A stretch of DNA of 64,000 bases. It comes from Turbatrix aceti (lineage: Eukaryota > Nematoda > Chromadorea > Rhabditida > Panagrolaimidae). Positions 1 to 16,600 of the stretch are shown one piece after another. Position 1 is the first letter of the stretch, and every line of letters starts with the position of its first letter. Where the stretch lies: NCBI GenBank assembly GCA_963969345.1, contig OZ017770.1, forward strand, positions 6,271,246 to 6,335,245, given 5' to 3'. The position numbers and the translations under genes are program-made. The notes under the pieces were generated by a model. That model worked only from the letters and a program-made list of their open reading frames with translations, did not search any database and was not told the origin of the DNA.

Positions 1-174
1 AAGAAGTTGTTCTGTTTCTGGTCAAACAACTCACAACTTGTTAGTGATTTTGTATAGTAGTACAACATGTCCATGGCACCCGCCCTAATAGTGGTTTAAA
101 GTTCCGAATGTTTAAAACTTATTAGCCTTGCTCATGATAGTCGTGCATTCAGGGATGTACCAGAGCACGATGGC

Positions 175-1419
175 CGTACTCAGGTACATCCCTGAAGGGT
201 CAATCGACGGCGGCACTCGTTTCTTGTTGCCGCAACTTCGTGCGCATCGCCGTGCTTCCTCGACTCGACGACGACACTCGCCCGAATTGTGTATTGAAGT
301 TCCGATTGCTTTAATATTCCAATAGTGAAGGGGTCGAACATTTTTCTAACCAAAAAATGTTTTTAGAGTACCATGAGTAGGAACAGAGGGGTGTGCTTGC
401 GCGCAATTTTACAAAGAAAAACAGTTATCAGCAGCTAACTTTAATATCTCAAGGCGAAATTGCACCAAATTTTCAGGATACCTTCTTCAACACCTTATGC
501 ATCTGTCATAAAAATTTCAGAACTCTGTACAGAACACTTTTTGTGAAATTATCACAAACGTTTTTAAAAATGTCTGTTTTTGGAAATATGCAGCGAGACT
601 CACAATAAATATTTTTTTTCAAAAATGGCATCAAAATGTTCGCAAAAATGTGCTTAATCGATGACAATATCAATCTAAACAAACACTTGCATCTTTATAT
701 TTTTGTTTTGCGATTATCTGGGGTGCACTTTCAAGAAAAACAAGAGTGCGCGCGCACACAGCGTATCGGTAGGCCTATTTTTAGTTCGCGCAAACTGTGA
801 AAAAAAGTGGCCACTCGGCTGAGGAAAATTTTTGCCTGCGCGCGCACTCTTGTTTTTCTTGAAAGTGCACCCCAGATAATCGCAAAACAAAAATATTAAG
901 ATGCAAGTGTTTGTTTAGATTGATATTGTCATCGATTAAGCACATTCTTGCGAACATTTTGATGCCATTTTTGAAAAAAAATATTTATTGTGAGTCTCGC
1001 TGCATATTTCCAAAAACAGACATTTTTAAAAACGTTTGTGATAATTTCACAAAAAGTGTTCTGTACAGAGTTCTGAAATTTTTATGACAGATGCATACGG
1101 TGTTGAAGAAGGTATCCTGAAAATTTGGTGCAATTTCGCCTTGGAATTTTAAAGTTAGCTGCTGATAACTGTTTTTCCTTATAAAGGTGCGCGCAAGCAC
1201 ACCCCTCTGTTCCTACTCATGGTACTCTAAAAACATTTTTTGGTTAGAAAAATGTTCGACCCCTTCACTATTGGAATATTAAAGCAATCGGAACTTCAAT
1301 ACACAATTCGGGCGAGTGTCGTCGTCGAGTCGAGGAAGCACGGCGACGCGCACGAAGTTGCGGCAACAAGAAACGGGTGCCGCCGCCGATTGACCCTTCA
1401 GGGATGTACCTGAGTACAA
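175..1419. repeat. 1.25-kb near-perfect palindrome (foldback element)
   Basis: Positions 175-755 reappear as the reverse complement at about 838-1419; paired positions sum to about 1594, so the centre is near 797. Only scattered mismatches separate the arms. The spacer of about 80 bp is rich in alternating GC (gcgcgc) and holds a motif (gtggccactcggctgagg) that recurs inverted in the tandem repeat at 2047-2203. The outer ends carry gtactcaggtacatccctga, and a further copy of the catccctga motif at 151-163 forms a small hairpin with it. The short open frames inside are the same meaningless sequence in each arm. No transposase is visible. A foldback or MITE-type element is likely; a local inverted duplication or an assembly artefact is possible. 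Confidence 0.85.
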
Positions 1420-1489
1420 CTATCGTGTGCAGTGAACGACTATCATGTGCAAGGCAAAGAAGTTGTTCTGTTTCTGGTCAAACAACTCA

Positions 1490-2046
1490 TTGAAGGGTCA
1501 ATCGGCGGCGGCACCCGTTTCTTGTTGCCGCAACTTCGTGCGCGTCGCCGTGCTTCCTCGACTCGACGACGACACTCCCCCGAATTGTGTATTGAAGTTC
1601 CGATTGCTTTAATATTCCAATAGTGAAGGGGTCGAACATTTTTGTAACCAAAAAAATGTTTTTGGAGTACAATGAGTAGGAACAGAGGGGTGTGCTTGCG
1701 CGCAATTTTACAAGGAAAAACAGTTATCAGCAGCTAACTTTAATATTTCAAGGCGAAATTGCACCAAATTTTCAGGATATCTTCTTCAACACCGTATGCA
1801 ACTGTCATAAAAATTTCAGAACTCTGTACAGAACACTTTTTGTGAAATTATCACAAACGTTTTTAAAAATGTCTGTTTTTGGAAATATGCAGCGAGACTC
1901 ACAATAAATATTTTTTTTCAAAAATGGCATCAAAATGTTCGCAAGAATGTGCTTAATCGATGACAATATCAATCTAAACAAACACTTGCATCTTAATATT
2001 TTTGTTTTGCGATTATCTGGGGTGCACTTTCAAGAAAAACAGGAGT
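1490..2046 (+). repeat. Third copy of the palindrome arm
   Basis: This stretch repeats the left arm (about 190-745) in direct orientation with few differences. It is preceded at 1458-1491 by a repeat of window positions 4-37 (agttgttctgtttctggtca), so a unit of more than 590 bp was duplicated. It carries the same arm end, ggtgcactttcaagaaaaac. Confidence 0.8.
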
Positions 2047-2203
2047 GCGCGCGCAGGCAAAAATTTTCCTCAGCCGAGTGGCCACTTTTTTTCACAGTTT
2101 GCGCGAACTGAGCGATACGCTGTGCGCGCAGGCAAAAATTTTCCTCAGCCGAGTGGCCACTTTTTTTCACAGTTTGCGCGAACTGAGCGATACGCTGTGT
2201 GTA
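2047..2203 (+). repeat. Tandem duplication, period 75 bp
   Basis: Two consecutive copies of a 75-bp unit (gcaggcaaaaattttcctca, then the gtggccac motif, then gcgatacgctgtg). The unit is the reverse complement of much of the palindrome spacer near 760-845, which ties it to the same element family. Confidence 0.8.
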
Positions 2204-2806
2204 CGAGGAACAAATAACAGTTATGAAAAAAAAAGAAAAAAAATAGTTTGCAGTTACAAAATATTTTGAAAAAGGGTAATAAAAGGCCAACCTGTATCAA
2301 ATACGCTATTTAAACGACAAATTGACAAAGTTATCTGAAAGACGGACGTGTATGCGTAAGAATGAAAACAATCTGTAATACGTAAATTTATGTTTATTAT
2401 TTCTCACGTTAAACAGATTAAACAGATACTGCATGAGCATTAACTATAGACATTCCACAAGCCAAAAAACACGGTTATTTCGATGCATTTGACCTATTAC
2501 CAAAGACAAAAAAAAACAAAAACAAGAAATACTTAAGCGTTACAAAGGTGCATGAAACGCGATGATTTGCCATTTAGAATCAGATGTCTTACACAAAAAC
2601 CAAAAATTGTTCCTAGCCGCAGGAGACGAGAACGAAAAAAAACAAACTGTTGAAGTGCGGCAGTCCTCTCAGCAACTTACAAAATCATAAAACCCGATTA
2701 GAAAGGAAAAGCATGTCTCAACAATCAGTGAAGTTTCGAAGCATATTAGAGGCACAGAACCATTCGCATCGAATGAATATTTAGACGCCACGTGAATGAT
2801 GATGCC
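2204..2806. other. Non-coding stretch, likely 3' UTR of Ras
   Basis: A/T-rich sequence with short chance reading frames. The half next to the Ras stop codon is probably Ras 3' UTR, since Ras reads leftward into it. I see no gene or repeat beyond the element ending near 2203. Confidence 0.4.
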
Positions 2807-6843
<4,037 letters not shown>

Positions 6844-9800
6844 TTATCGACAAGCGGCAAGACGGACAAGAAGCGAAGACACCGAGGCAACGTTGACCAT
6901 AAGGCGAAGGTCTGAGAAGTCACATTGCAGCGCATGGGCAACTTTTTCGGACGATAGCGAGTCTTTGAATTTTGCCAGTTCGGCAAAGTGTTCCTTGCAC
7001 CAGTTGTGCAATTTTTCCTGGGCCACGTCCAAGCTGCACGTCGACAACTCATCCAAGTATTGACTGGCACTCGCCATTATGTGCTGGGAGTGGACTATGC
7101 GGTGCAGAACTTCTGACTTTTGGACAATGCATTCGAGACCTTCGGAAAGGATGGTAAAGACGTTGGCGTCATTTCGGGAAGTACTTGCTTCCTTGCGAGC
7201 ACGTTCGAGGAGGCTTTGTACAAATCCGGAGACGTACGTGAAGTCTTCCGTCTGGTTGTTATGAACGTCACCCGAGTGTACCTAAAGCATAAACAATAAA
7301 TGTGACGCGTCAAATCCCTTCCTAAGCCTTACCTGAATTTTGCGAGCGTCCATATCAGCGACTACGATGACAGAAGTCAGCTGGATGACTTCGTATTCGG
7401 GCTTTTCCTTGCGACGCACTTTGGGAATCTTCGGCTTCTTTTTGACATCCTTCTCTTCTTTCTGCACGGTGATGTAGAAGGTCTCTGGATGATGGATTTC
7501 CGTGGCTACGCAGATGCCGACATTCTCAGCACTGCAGCTGTTGGCATCAATGCCCTGGAGTACGAAGTGGGGCTGGAACGAAGGCGTGAGAGCGGCCCCG
7601 ATGTTGAGAGCCAGCATGTCCGCAGGGTGCACGCCTTGCTCGAAATGCACGTTCTCCCAGGCCTTGATGACGTCATCCAACTCGTTGAGCCAATCGATGT
7701 TGCTTCGGTACAACTCCTGGTATTCGTCTGGATTGGTGGGGTTGTACGGAGTTGCATCCAGGTTGGCGTATACCTCAGCCATACTTTCGATGGTTTTGCG
7801 AGACCTTTTCTTCACAACCGTGGGATAGTCGACAGTCAGTAACTCAGTTACACCGGAGGGCTTTGTTTCAGCGTTCGAATTGATCGGCGAACGAGGAGAT
7901 CGAGCGTGCGATGGCGGCGACGTACGACCGTAGCCGGAATCAGCCTCACTGGTGCGGCGACTCGTCTTCTTCGAGTCCTTGGCTTCCTTATAAACCTGAT
8001 AGGCCGACCATTTGGGAATGAACTCGATAAAGTCTTCATCGTGATCATCGTTGTAGCGTTCTTCCGCGATTGCCTCAAATTCCGCGGCGAAGCGTTCAAT
8101 GTTCAAGAAATTGCAGAAACGAGTGTAACGCTGGATCGGAGTCATGAGAGCGACATCCTGGCTCGCAAACGGCAGATCCTGACACGAAGCTACAGGGTTG
8201 GAGTTGGAACGTGGACGCATAATTCTGACGGGTTCCTGTGCAATGTTCAAGGAAGCCATTTCGCTCAGCTCGCTTACGTCGGTGTCAGAACGCGAACGAC
8301 GCCGCATGGCAGTCTCGAAGAACGGGTCGCCGAAGTGGTATTCCCAGTAATTCGTGCGGGAGTAGTCCCGGATGAGAAGTTTGAGTGCCTCAATGCCAGC
8401 GAATTCACCCGTCTGCCAGCGACGACCGATGGTTTCCATCGCCCGGTAGGTGTCGATTACGGCGGTAGGACCGTCTTCCGGTACGAGATTGCTGATCGTG
8501 GGCTCTTCGGATGGGATGAGGATCTTCGTGGAAACCGAACCTTCTTCGCCTTCAGGCTCCGGCTTGTAGGGGAACAAAAGATGGCTGTCTGAAAAGCAGA
8601 AATAAAAACTTGTCAGCAACGCGGAAAAAACAACTTACACTTTGTGCAGGAGCGAAATCGTACAAAAAACGAGATGAACTGAAGAATATTGACCAGCATT
8701 TGGTTGTCTTTACCAACAAATACGACCCTTGCAGTGTGAGAGAGACTGCCCACACAACCGAAGGCATTGAGCAAGACGTTTTCAGAGATCGGATGATTTA
8801 CAGGATACCTGTCAGTCGTCGATACCCACGTCAGATGATACATCAAGACCGCCGATACGACCTGGGATAGGAAGAAACCACGTTCCTTTGTTTCGTAGTA
8901 ATCGTAGGCATCACAGAAGCCTTTGAGCAGAGGAGTCATCTCCGGCAGGGTAACCACCTCCAGGGGCCGTGGGATCACCGAATAGAGCCGGCAGCTGCTG
9001 TGGAACGTCATGAGCTTGTTGAAGAACGTCCGACATGCCTAAAAATACGTTTTTTGAAGATGCATCACACAAAACAACGACAACTTACCCGATAGACAGG
9101 TGGCTGCTTCTCAACGTAAGCGCAACTGGTAAAGATGCTGAAGATCCTCGACTGCAGGTCGACTAACTCGCGTTCAAGCACACAGATATTGTCCCGGAAG
9201 AACTCAAAGAATCTGTACTTGAAAGAGAAGGCGACGCCGATGTAAAAGGGACCAGGCAAGTCGTTTGTCTTTTTACAAGCTCCCAGTCGTTTGTAGCACC
9301 CGACCGCTACGCTGCGTCCTGAAAAAAAGAAACGTGGATTCATAAAACACGTCACAAATGTGGCTTACGATTTGCTGTGATAGGCAGTTCCGACAATTCG
9401 TCAAGTTCTTCCTCAAGAACGCTTGAAAGGAGTCTGGGAGGGTTGACATGAACATAGTTGGAATCAGGCGAGAGTTCGCCTTTGACCCGACGACGCAAAA
9501 AAGTATTCCAAATGCTCATTGCCGACTTGAGATCTTTGTCATGACGCAAATCTCTGAAATTAAGCATGCTCCACGTGTACAAATCAAAAAGAAAGCTTAC
9601 AGTGACTGCATACTACTTTCTGGATGCGTAAAGACGCGGAGCTGGGTTGCAGAGAAGGGAACGAGAAAATTATACCATTTGTAGTTACCCGTCTGAATCA
9701 TGCAATTAGCCAATCCGAAGAGCTCGTTGGATACTGCCTTCGCGGTATCATCCTGTTCTTCGTCTCTTCGAACCTAAAACAAAGCAAAGAAGTGTGAAAC

Positions 9801-10130
9801 AGAACAACGCGTAGAAAACTCACCCAGAATCGCTTGCATTCACTGAGCGACCACACTTTACATCGGTTGTCAACCTTTTCGTGGGCGTAACGCATGCTAG
9901 CGGTATCGCAGACCACATCCTCAGGTCTCTTGCTGCAGATAATCAGACGAATATCATTCAGAGTCAAACGTTGATCGGGATTCCATCTGAAAAAAAACGA
10001 ATTCAAGATCACAAATGACTCACTCGAGCCACATATCAAAAACTTACACGACATTCTGCGCTTCGAGGTTCTTGCCTGCCTTAGACGCACTAAAAGGCTT
10101 TCCCTTTTCCGAATTCAACAATTCAAACAT
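6844..10130 (-). CDS. fnip: Folliculin-interacting protein (FNIP)
   Basis: Eight exons (10130-10048, 9986-9824, 9773-9601, 9553-9369, 9318-9089, 9038-8639, 8588-7333, 7281-6844) join in frame to 975 residues. FNIP partners folliculin in the complex that acts as a GAP for RagC/D and controls mTORC1 and AMPK signalling at lysosomes. The N-terminal longin-like region starts around NPDQRLTLNDIRLIIC. The middle region has RFFEFFRDNICVLERELVDL followed by FFLSQVVSAVLMYHLTWVST, matching FNIP's conserved TAVLTYHLAWVPT block, then ARVVFVGKDNQMLVNIL. A Ser/Arg-rich linker (residues about 480-640) is probably a phosphorylated disordered segment. The C-terminal DENN-like part contains ALTPSFQPHFVLQG and ends DLRLMVNVASVSS. 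The start was chosen at the first ATG in frame with the conserved N-terminus. The gene is head-to-head with STT3. Confidence 0.88.
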
Positions 10131-10408
10131 TAACAATATAGAGTATGTACGACGGCAACAGGTTCCTGTACAAAATCTGTCATTAGCACGCGGATAATCT
10201 TATACGCAGCACAACGCAGAAAAGCGCTGATCATACATTCACAAACTCACTTGGTACTCTCGACACGAAACTTTTTCGCAGAGCCCATTCCGGCCAGTGC
10301 TGCGTTCATTGCCAACGTGTGCTACTTTTATGCTTCTGATACGTTTTCGTCGCGTTGTTCTTCCTTTTTGGTTATTATTAACTGTTTTCATTGGATTTTA
10401 GTGTCATC
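10131..10408. promoter_or_regulatory. Shared FNIP/STT3 divergent promoter region
   Basis: Only 278 bp separate the FNIP start (minus) from the STT3 start (plus), so both promoters must lie here or overlap 5' UTRs. The STT3 start is preceded by ggattttag at 10392-10400 and then TGTCATC before the ATG. This is a 3' splice acceptor that could serve spliced-leader addition or a 5' UTR intron. Confidence 0.55.
10268..10340 (+). repeat. Segment duplicated at 18422-18491
   Basis: This block upstream of STT3 recurs 8 kb away; the core cgttcattgccaacgtgtgc is identical. Both copies follow an acceptor-like tttttcNcag and, read in the same frame, encode a similar peptide (core FIANVCY, then F/I, then YAS). 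That looks like a duplicated exon rather than promoter sequence. Confidence 0.6.
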
Positions 10409-13076
10409 ATGCCTGGTAATTCATCTGAAAAGAGTGAGAATGGTGATGCACATCTGGGAGAACAGGAGAAGGAAAAGTCGGTGGCTCCTGAGGTCTCTGC
10501 GTCCGCCCTCGGTTCGACCAGCCTTCTGACGTTCGTTATCCTGGCTTTGTGCTGGTTGGTTGGCTTTGGATCTCGCCTCTTCGCAATCATTCGATTTGAG
10601 TCTATTATCCACGAATTCGATCCATGGTAAGAGTTTTTTTATGATTTTGGACCGTTCATTCGCCCTAATTGTAGGTTCAACTATCGAGCGACCCACCACA
10701 TGGTCGAAAATGGGTTCTACAACTTTCTGAATTGGTTTGACGAGCGTGCATGGTATCCTCTGGGTCGCATTGTTGGTGGCACGGTGTACCCGGGTCTCAT
10801 GGTTACCTCAGGCTTTATCCACTTCGTTCTCAACACTCTGAACATCACTGTGCACATCCGCGACGTGTGCGTCTTCCTCGCGCCCACGTTCAGCGGTCTG
10901 ACGGCAATTGCTACCTACTTTTTGACGAAAGAACTCTGGAGCGCAGGTGCTGGTTTGTTTGCGGCCTGCTTCATTGCCATTAGCCCCGGCTACACGAGTC
11001 GGTCGGTAGCTGGCTCGTACGACAACGAGGGAATTGCCATTTTTGCGCTGCAGGTAAGTAACAGGGTTTTTTTAAGTTTGTTTTTGCATTCTGTGTTTTA
11101 GTTCACCTATTTCCTCTGGTTGCGCGCCCTGCGTACTGGCTCCGTGTTCTGGGCTGTGCTGACTGCTCTCTCGTACTTCTACATGGTCTCCGCCTGGGGA
11201 GGATACGTCTTCATCATCAACCTCATCCCTCTCCATGCTCTGGTCCTCATCCTCATTGGTTACAACTCATGGCGTCTGTACATCTCCTACTCTGTGTTCT
11301 ACGTCATTGGGCAGCTCCTGGCCATGCAGATTCCCTTCGTCGGCTTCCAGCCAGTCAAGACCTCCGAGCACATGGCAGCTTTCGGCGTTTTCGGTCTCCT
11401 GCAGCTCATCAGCGTCATCCAGTACGTTCTGCACCGTGTCACAAAGCGCCAATCGGTGCTTCTTCTTGCGTCTATCATTGCGGCCGTTTTTGTCGGTGGT
11501 ATTGCTTTCATCTCTCTTCTCACGTACACGGGTTACATTGCTCCCTGGTCCGGTCGTTTCTACTCTCTCTGGGATACGGGCTACGCCAAGATCCACATCC
11601 CCATCATTGCTAGTGTATCCGAGCACCAACCGACTACGTGGATGGCCTTCTTTTTCGATCTCCATATTACGGCTGCTATCTTCCCTGCTGGCTTGTGGCT
11701 GTGCGTCAAGCACGTTAACGACGAGCGCGTCTTTGGTACGGTTTCCCGGACATTATTTTTGTATATTGAATAGGAATATTTTAGTCATTCTCTACGCGGT
11801 CACGGCTGTGTACTTCGCCGGCGTAATGGTTCGTTTGATGCTCACGCTCACGCCTGTTGTATGCGTGCTGTCCGGCATCGCTGTTTCCCATCTCCTGCAA
11901 CAATACTTGGTTGACGACCAGCTCACGAACGAGGACAAGGAAAAGAGTATGTATAAGCCTCGATTTGAGTTAGCTTGTTTTTATGCTTTGCACTTTAGAT
12001 GCTCTCAAGTACGATCTTCCTCCTCCGAAGGAAACCACCGCTGCTGCGAGCAAACCGAACCAGCGTCAGAAAAAGAATGCCGCCCCGTCGACTGAATTCC
12101 AGCCGAGGAAAGTGCAGCCTTCTGAAGTCCAGGAATCCATCGGTCTCAACACTCGTTTCTTCGTCGTGATTCTGTTCCTCTTCTTCATGTTCATGTTTGT
12201 CATTCACTGCACCTACGTCACGTCCAACGCGTACTCGCACCCTTCGGTCGTCCTTCAATCCCACACCGCCCGGGGCCGCATTATCATGGACGACTTCCGT
12301 GAAGCGTACTACTGGCTGCGTCAGAATACCGCTGAAGATGCCCGCGTGATGTCCTGGTGGGACTACGGTTATCAGATTGCCGGTATGGCCAATCGCACGA
12401 CTCTGGTCGACAACAACACGTGGAACAACTCGCACATTGCCCTCGTCGGCATGGCCATGAGCAGCAACGAATCCTTTGCCTTCGAAATCATGCGCGAACT
12501 GGATGTCGACTACGTGCTCGTCATTTTTGGCGGTGTTATTGGCTACAGCGGCGACGACATCAATAAGTTCCTGTGGATGGTTCGGATCGCCGAGGGAGAG
12601 CATCCTCACATCATTCAGGTAAGTTCTCTCAAAATGCACGCTCTCGACTAACTTTGACGAATTTAGGAAGGCAACTACTTCACGGAAAACGGCGACTACA
12701 GCGTGGGTGCCCAAGCTTCGGAGACGATGTTGAACTCGATCATGTACAAGATGTCCTTCTACCGCTTTGCTGATCTCCCGATGGGCTACGGTCAGCCAAC
12801 AGGCTACGATCGCACTCGGGGATACGAAATTGGACGCAAGGACATCAAGCTGACTCACCTCGAAGAAGCCTACACCACGGAAAACTGGCTCGTGCGTATT
12901 TACAAAGTCAAGGATCTGCCCAATCGCCCAGCGGTACGTTACGGAAAGCGACAGATCAAGACTAAGCGTTCGCCGTTCGTGTCTAAAAAGGTATGTTCAG
13001 AGGTTCTATGAAGCACTCATTAATTATTGGACGATTTCAGACCTCTACCAACAAGCAAGGAACCATCAAATCGTAG
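10409..13076 (+). CDS. stt3: Oligosaccharyltransferase catalytic subunit STT3
   Basis: Seven exons (10409-10626, 10675-11053, 11102-11735, 11785-11946, 11999-12618, 12667-12990, 13041-13076) give 790 residues in frame. STT3 transfers the dolichol-linked glycan to Asn in N-X-S/T sequons in the ER membrane. Hallmarks are the first acidic motif in HEFDPWFNYRAT, the [10 protein letters not shown] loop, [19 protein letters not shown], and the catalytic WWDYG in [12 protein letters not shown] (around residues 583-590), followed by the glycosylated-looking loop with NRT, NNT and NNS. It is multi-pass with a luminal C-terminal domain and ends with a short Lys-rich tail. Length lies between STT3A and STT3B of animals. 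The start follows an acceptor (ttttag) by 7 nt. Confidence 0.97.
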
Positions 13077-13211
13077 TCACACAAGCCGAGCTTTCTTTTG
13101 TTTCTTTTGGGTTTTGGATGTATTAGTTGCTTTTACTCTAATTCAAACCGGAAACCCGGGTTTAACGTTAATGGTTATTTATTTTGAGTAAATTATGTTT
13201 GTTTCATCGTT

Positions 13212-13217
13212 AATAAA
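13212..13217 (+). terminator. STT3 polyadenylation signal
   Basis: AATAAA lies 136 bp after the STT3 stop. The rest of 13077-13606 holds the STT3 3' UTR and the CYFIP 5' region, with no other gene visible. Confidence 0.6.
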
Positions 13218-13606
13218 ACATACTGCGTTGATCATTTGTGCGTGATGTATTCATATTTTTTAGTTGTGCCCAGATTTTCGAGAAGGTTTGTACGGGCGGC
13301 AGGCAACTCAGTCAGATGAGAAACAAGCGCGTCCAGTGAGTTCGCAGATACCGCTCGAGACGTGATCGAGCCCAGTGAAGCAATCCAAACTGAGTTGCAT
13401 TTAAAAAGTGCTTAAATCTTGAACTTATGCCATGGAAAATCCATTTCGCCAGAGAGTAAAGCACAAAACAATTTTGCACCCATGAGATGTTTTTTTACAA
13501 GCCGAGACGTCTCGCCGCGATCCGCGTGCGCACATGCAAGACAAAGCAGAGTGAGTGCTTTTATGACCAATCGTTCGGCAGTTAACGGAGTGCTTCATTT
13601 TCCGTG

Positions 13607-16600
13607 ATGGGTGATTCCTGGGATAACGAAACCCAGGAAGTGACTCTCAAAGATGCCGTCACCAATGTTCAGGTAAGAAGGCTTTGCTTGGGGTGGATAT
13701 TGTCTACCTTACATTTTTTTCAGATTCTTGAGGAGTTGCCAATTGTTGACGATCAGCCGATGATTGAGGGCTTTTCGCTCAATCTCTACTACCAAGTTAA
13801 TTTTGACACCAATTTTGAAGACAGAAACGCTTACGTAACCGGATGTTCCAAATACATCGAAGAAGCCACTCGTCATGCCGAATTTGTGAGTTTTTCTGCC
13901 TCTGGCATGTTTTTATACTTACTGCCTGTTTTAGTGCCAAATGCTCGAAGAAGGCTTTGTTCATGCCGGAAACCTGTACACTTGGCGCTGTTGTTCACGC
14001 GCTGTTCCAATGGTAAGATGACTCATTTTACGCTCCGTGATGCACATTTGTTTTGTTTTTTAGCCAAAATCCAACGACCAGCCGAACCGCGGCGAAATCA
14101 ATGACACAGTTGTGAGCGTCTTTCAACCAGAAGTCGATAAGCTCTACGCTTTCATGTATTTTACTGTGCGTAATTTTTTTTTGCACTGAGTCATTGAGGT
14201 TATCTTTTATAGAACAATGCAATGAGCAGATTCTGCGAGGAAATTCGGCGTCTGTGTCACCCCGAAAAGCGCAAGGACTTTGTTTCAGAGTCGTATCTCC
14301 TGATTCTGGGCAAGTTTCTCAACATGTTTGCCATACTGGACGAGTTGAAAAACATGAAAGCGTCGATCAAGAATGATTTCTCGACGTACAGACGCGCAGT
14401 TCAGTCGAATCACAATTCTGTGATTCAGCCTGACCTCCACCAGATGAACAATCTCAGCCTGTTTCTTGCAACGCAGAACAAGATCAAGGAAACCCTGCGC
14501 AGCGAGGTGCACGATATCGAGGGACATGAAGAACTCCTCTCTGACGTCATCAACATTTGCGCCAACTTTTTTGAGACCAAGTTCTACGTTGCGCCGGAGG
14601 AAAAATACCTGTTCGTGAAAGCCATCGCCTTTGCCCTCTTTCTCCTGGACGGAAGCCTGGCCAAGATTGACCAAAAAAAGCGCATCAGCATTTCTCGACT
14701 CGACCGTATTTTCAAGTCGGTTGAAGTCGTCCCGCTCTTCGGCGACATGCAGATTCAGCCTTTTTCTTTCATTCGAAGATCTGCGGTTTATGATTCCTCG
14801 AAATGGCCTCTGTCGAACAATGAGGGAACCGTCTGCCACGTCCACATCGCCGAAAAAGTGCGCACCATCCGTGCCCATCACGACGAGTTTGTTGCTCACG
14901 TTGCCAGAATCAAGAACGAAGTCTCGGTTTACAACAAAGAAGGTCGTTCTGACGCTGAAAACCGCGAGATGACCACGGTTGCTCTCTTCGGGTTGCAACT
15001 GCTTTGCTCGTGGACCAGCGACGTCGTCGAGACTGTCTCTTGGAAGCTGCTCAACCCAACCAACCATCGCGACAACCCCGAATGCCCCGAGTCGGCTGAA
15101 AACTACGAACGCGCGACTCGGTACAATTACTCATCGGAGGAGAAGGCTGCGCTCATTGAGACCATCGCCATGATCAAGGGTGTCCAGGCGCTGCTGGGTC
15201 GCATGGAAGCTGAATTCTCCATGGCCATTCGTCGGCATGTTTACGCTGAGCTGCAGGATTTTGTTCAGCAGACTCTCGCTGAGCCGCTGTACCGCGCTGT
15301 GAAGAACAAGAAGGACGTTCTCAGTGCCATTCTCACAGCCGTCATTGAAACCTGCGTTGACGATTTCTCAGGACAGTTCAAGAGTCTCCATGCCTCTGAT
15401 GTCAGCATGCTCAAGTCACGAAAGAAGAAAGCTGAGATGGGATCCGCCGGAGACCTCCGAGTTGCCCGGCGGCCGGTCGCTCCTAGCAGCACACAGCTGT
15501 ACATGGCGCGGACCATGGTCGAGTGCCTTATCTCCGAGCGCGGCGGCCGCAAGCATCTGCGAAAGGAAATTGATCCCAAGGTTATCGACAAGCTGCAGAA
15601 TTTCCATCGCACTTCGTACTATTGGCCAGCGTTGATGCGCTACGCTGACTCGCTGGAAGCTTGCTGCGACCTTTCTCAGCTGTGGTTCCGCGAGTTCTAT
15701 CTCGAAATGACCATGGGTCAACGGATCCAGTTTCCCATTGAAATGTCGATGCCGTGGATTCTGACCGACCACATTCTTACCACCGAGCAGCCGGGCTTGG
15801 TCGAGTGCATTCTCTACCAGCTGGATCTGTACAACGATGCTGCCAACTATTCCCTGCGCAAGTTCAGAAAACGGTTTCTGTACGACGAGTGCGAAGCGGA
15901 AGTAAATCTCTGCTTTGACCAGTTTATCTTCAAGCTTTCTGAGGCCATATATCGTTACTACAAGCAGACTGCTGCATGGTGAGTTTTTGAGTTGGATTTT
16001 TGATCAAATTCTGTTTTACTACAGCATGCTTCTCGACAAGGGCTTCAAAGCTGAGTGCCTCAAGCTCGGAATCAACATTCGCAAGCCCAGCAGCACTCGT
16101 TATGATGTCCTTCTTCGCCAGCGCCATTTTATGCTCCTCGGTCGGCAAATTGATCTCAACAAGCTGTTGACGCAACGTATCAAGCTCTCGGTTCAGCGTT
16201 CCCTTGATTTTGCGCTATCAAAATTCGAATCAGAAGGACTGCACTGGATCGTCGTTCGTTTTTCTTTGTTTATAAGAGATTCATGTTTTATACCACATTT
16301 TTATTGCAGACTCTGGAAGAACTGCTCAAAATCAACCGTCTAACACATCGGCTTCTCTCAGAACACCTCCCCTCTCTCCCCGAGTTCGATGAAATCTTCC
16401 TCGAGATCAATCACCAGGTGTACTCGAGTAACGGTCGTGTCACTCTTCACGCCTATATGGAAGTTGTCTCAGACCTGATTCCCAATTTCTGTTTCAACTC
16501 TACGACGTGGCGCTTTACCCGCTCGGCCATGGCCGCTCCACGTAATCGCGAAAAACCTCCTCCGCCTAACCCAGCTTTTGAATTCGGTTCCGGTTCGCTT

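Noticed and set aside
393..608. 71-codon frame repeated three times in the palindrome arms
   Set aside because: Identical only because the DNA is repeated; no start context, domain or codon-type substitutions.
7906..8592. 228-codon plus-strand frame across FNIP exon 7
   Set aside because: Opposite strand carries the conserved FNIP sequence with matched splice sites.
11995..12858. 287-codon open frame antisense to STT3
   Set aside because: It mirrors the STT3 exons exactly and results from their codon bias; no domain or splice signal.
14285..15067. 260-codon open frame antisense to CYFIP exon 5
   Set aside because: Shadow of a long GC-richer coding exon.
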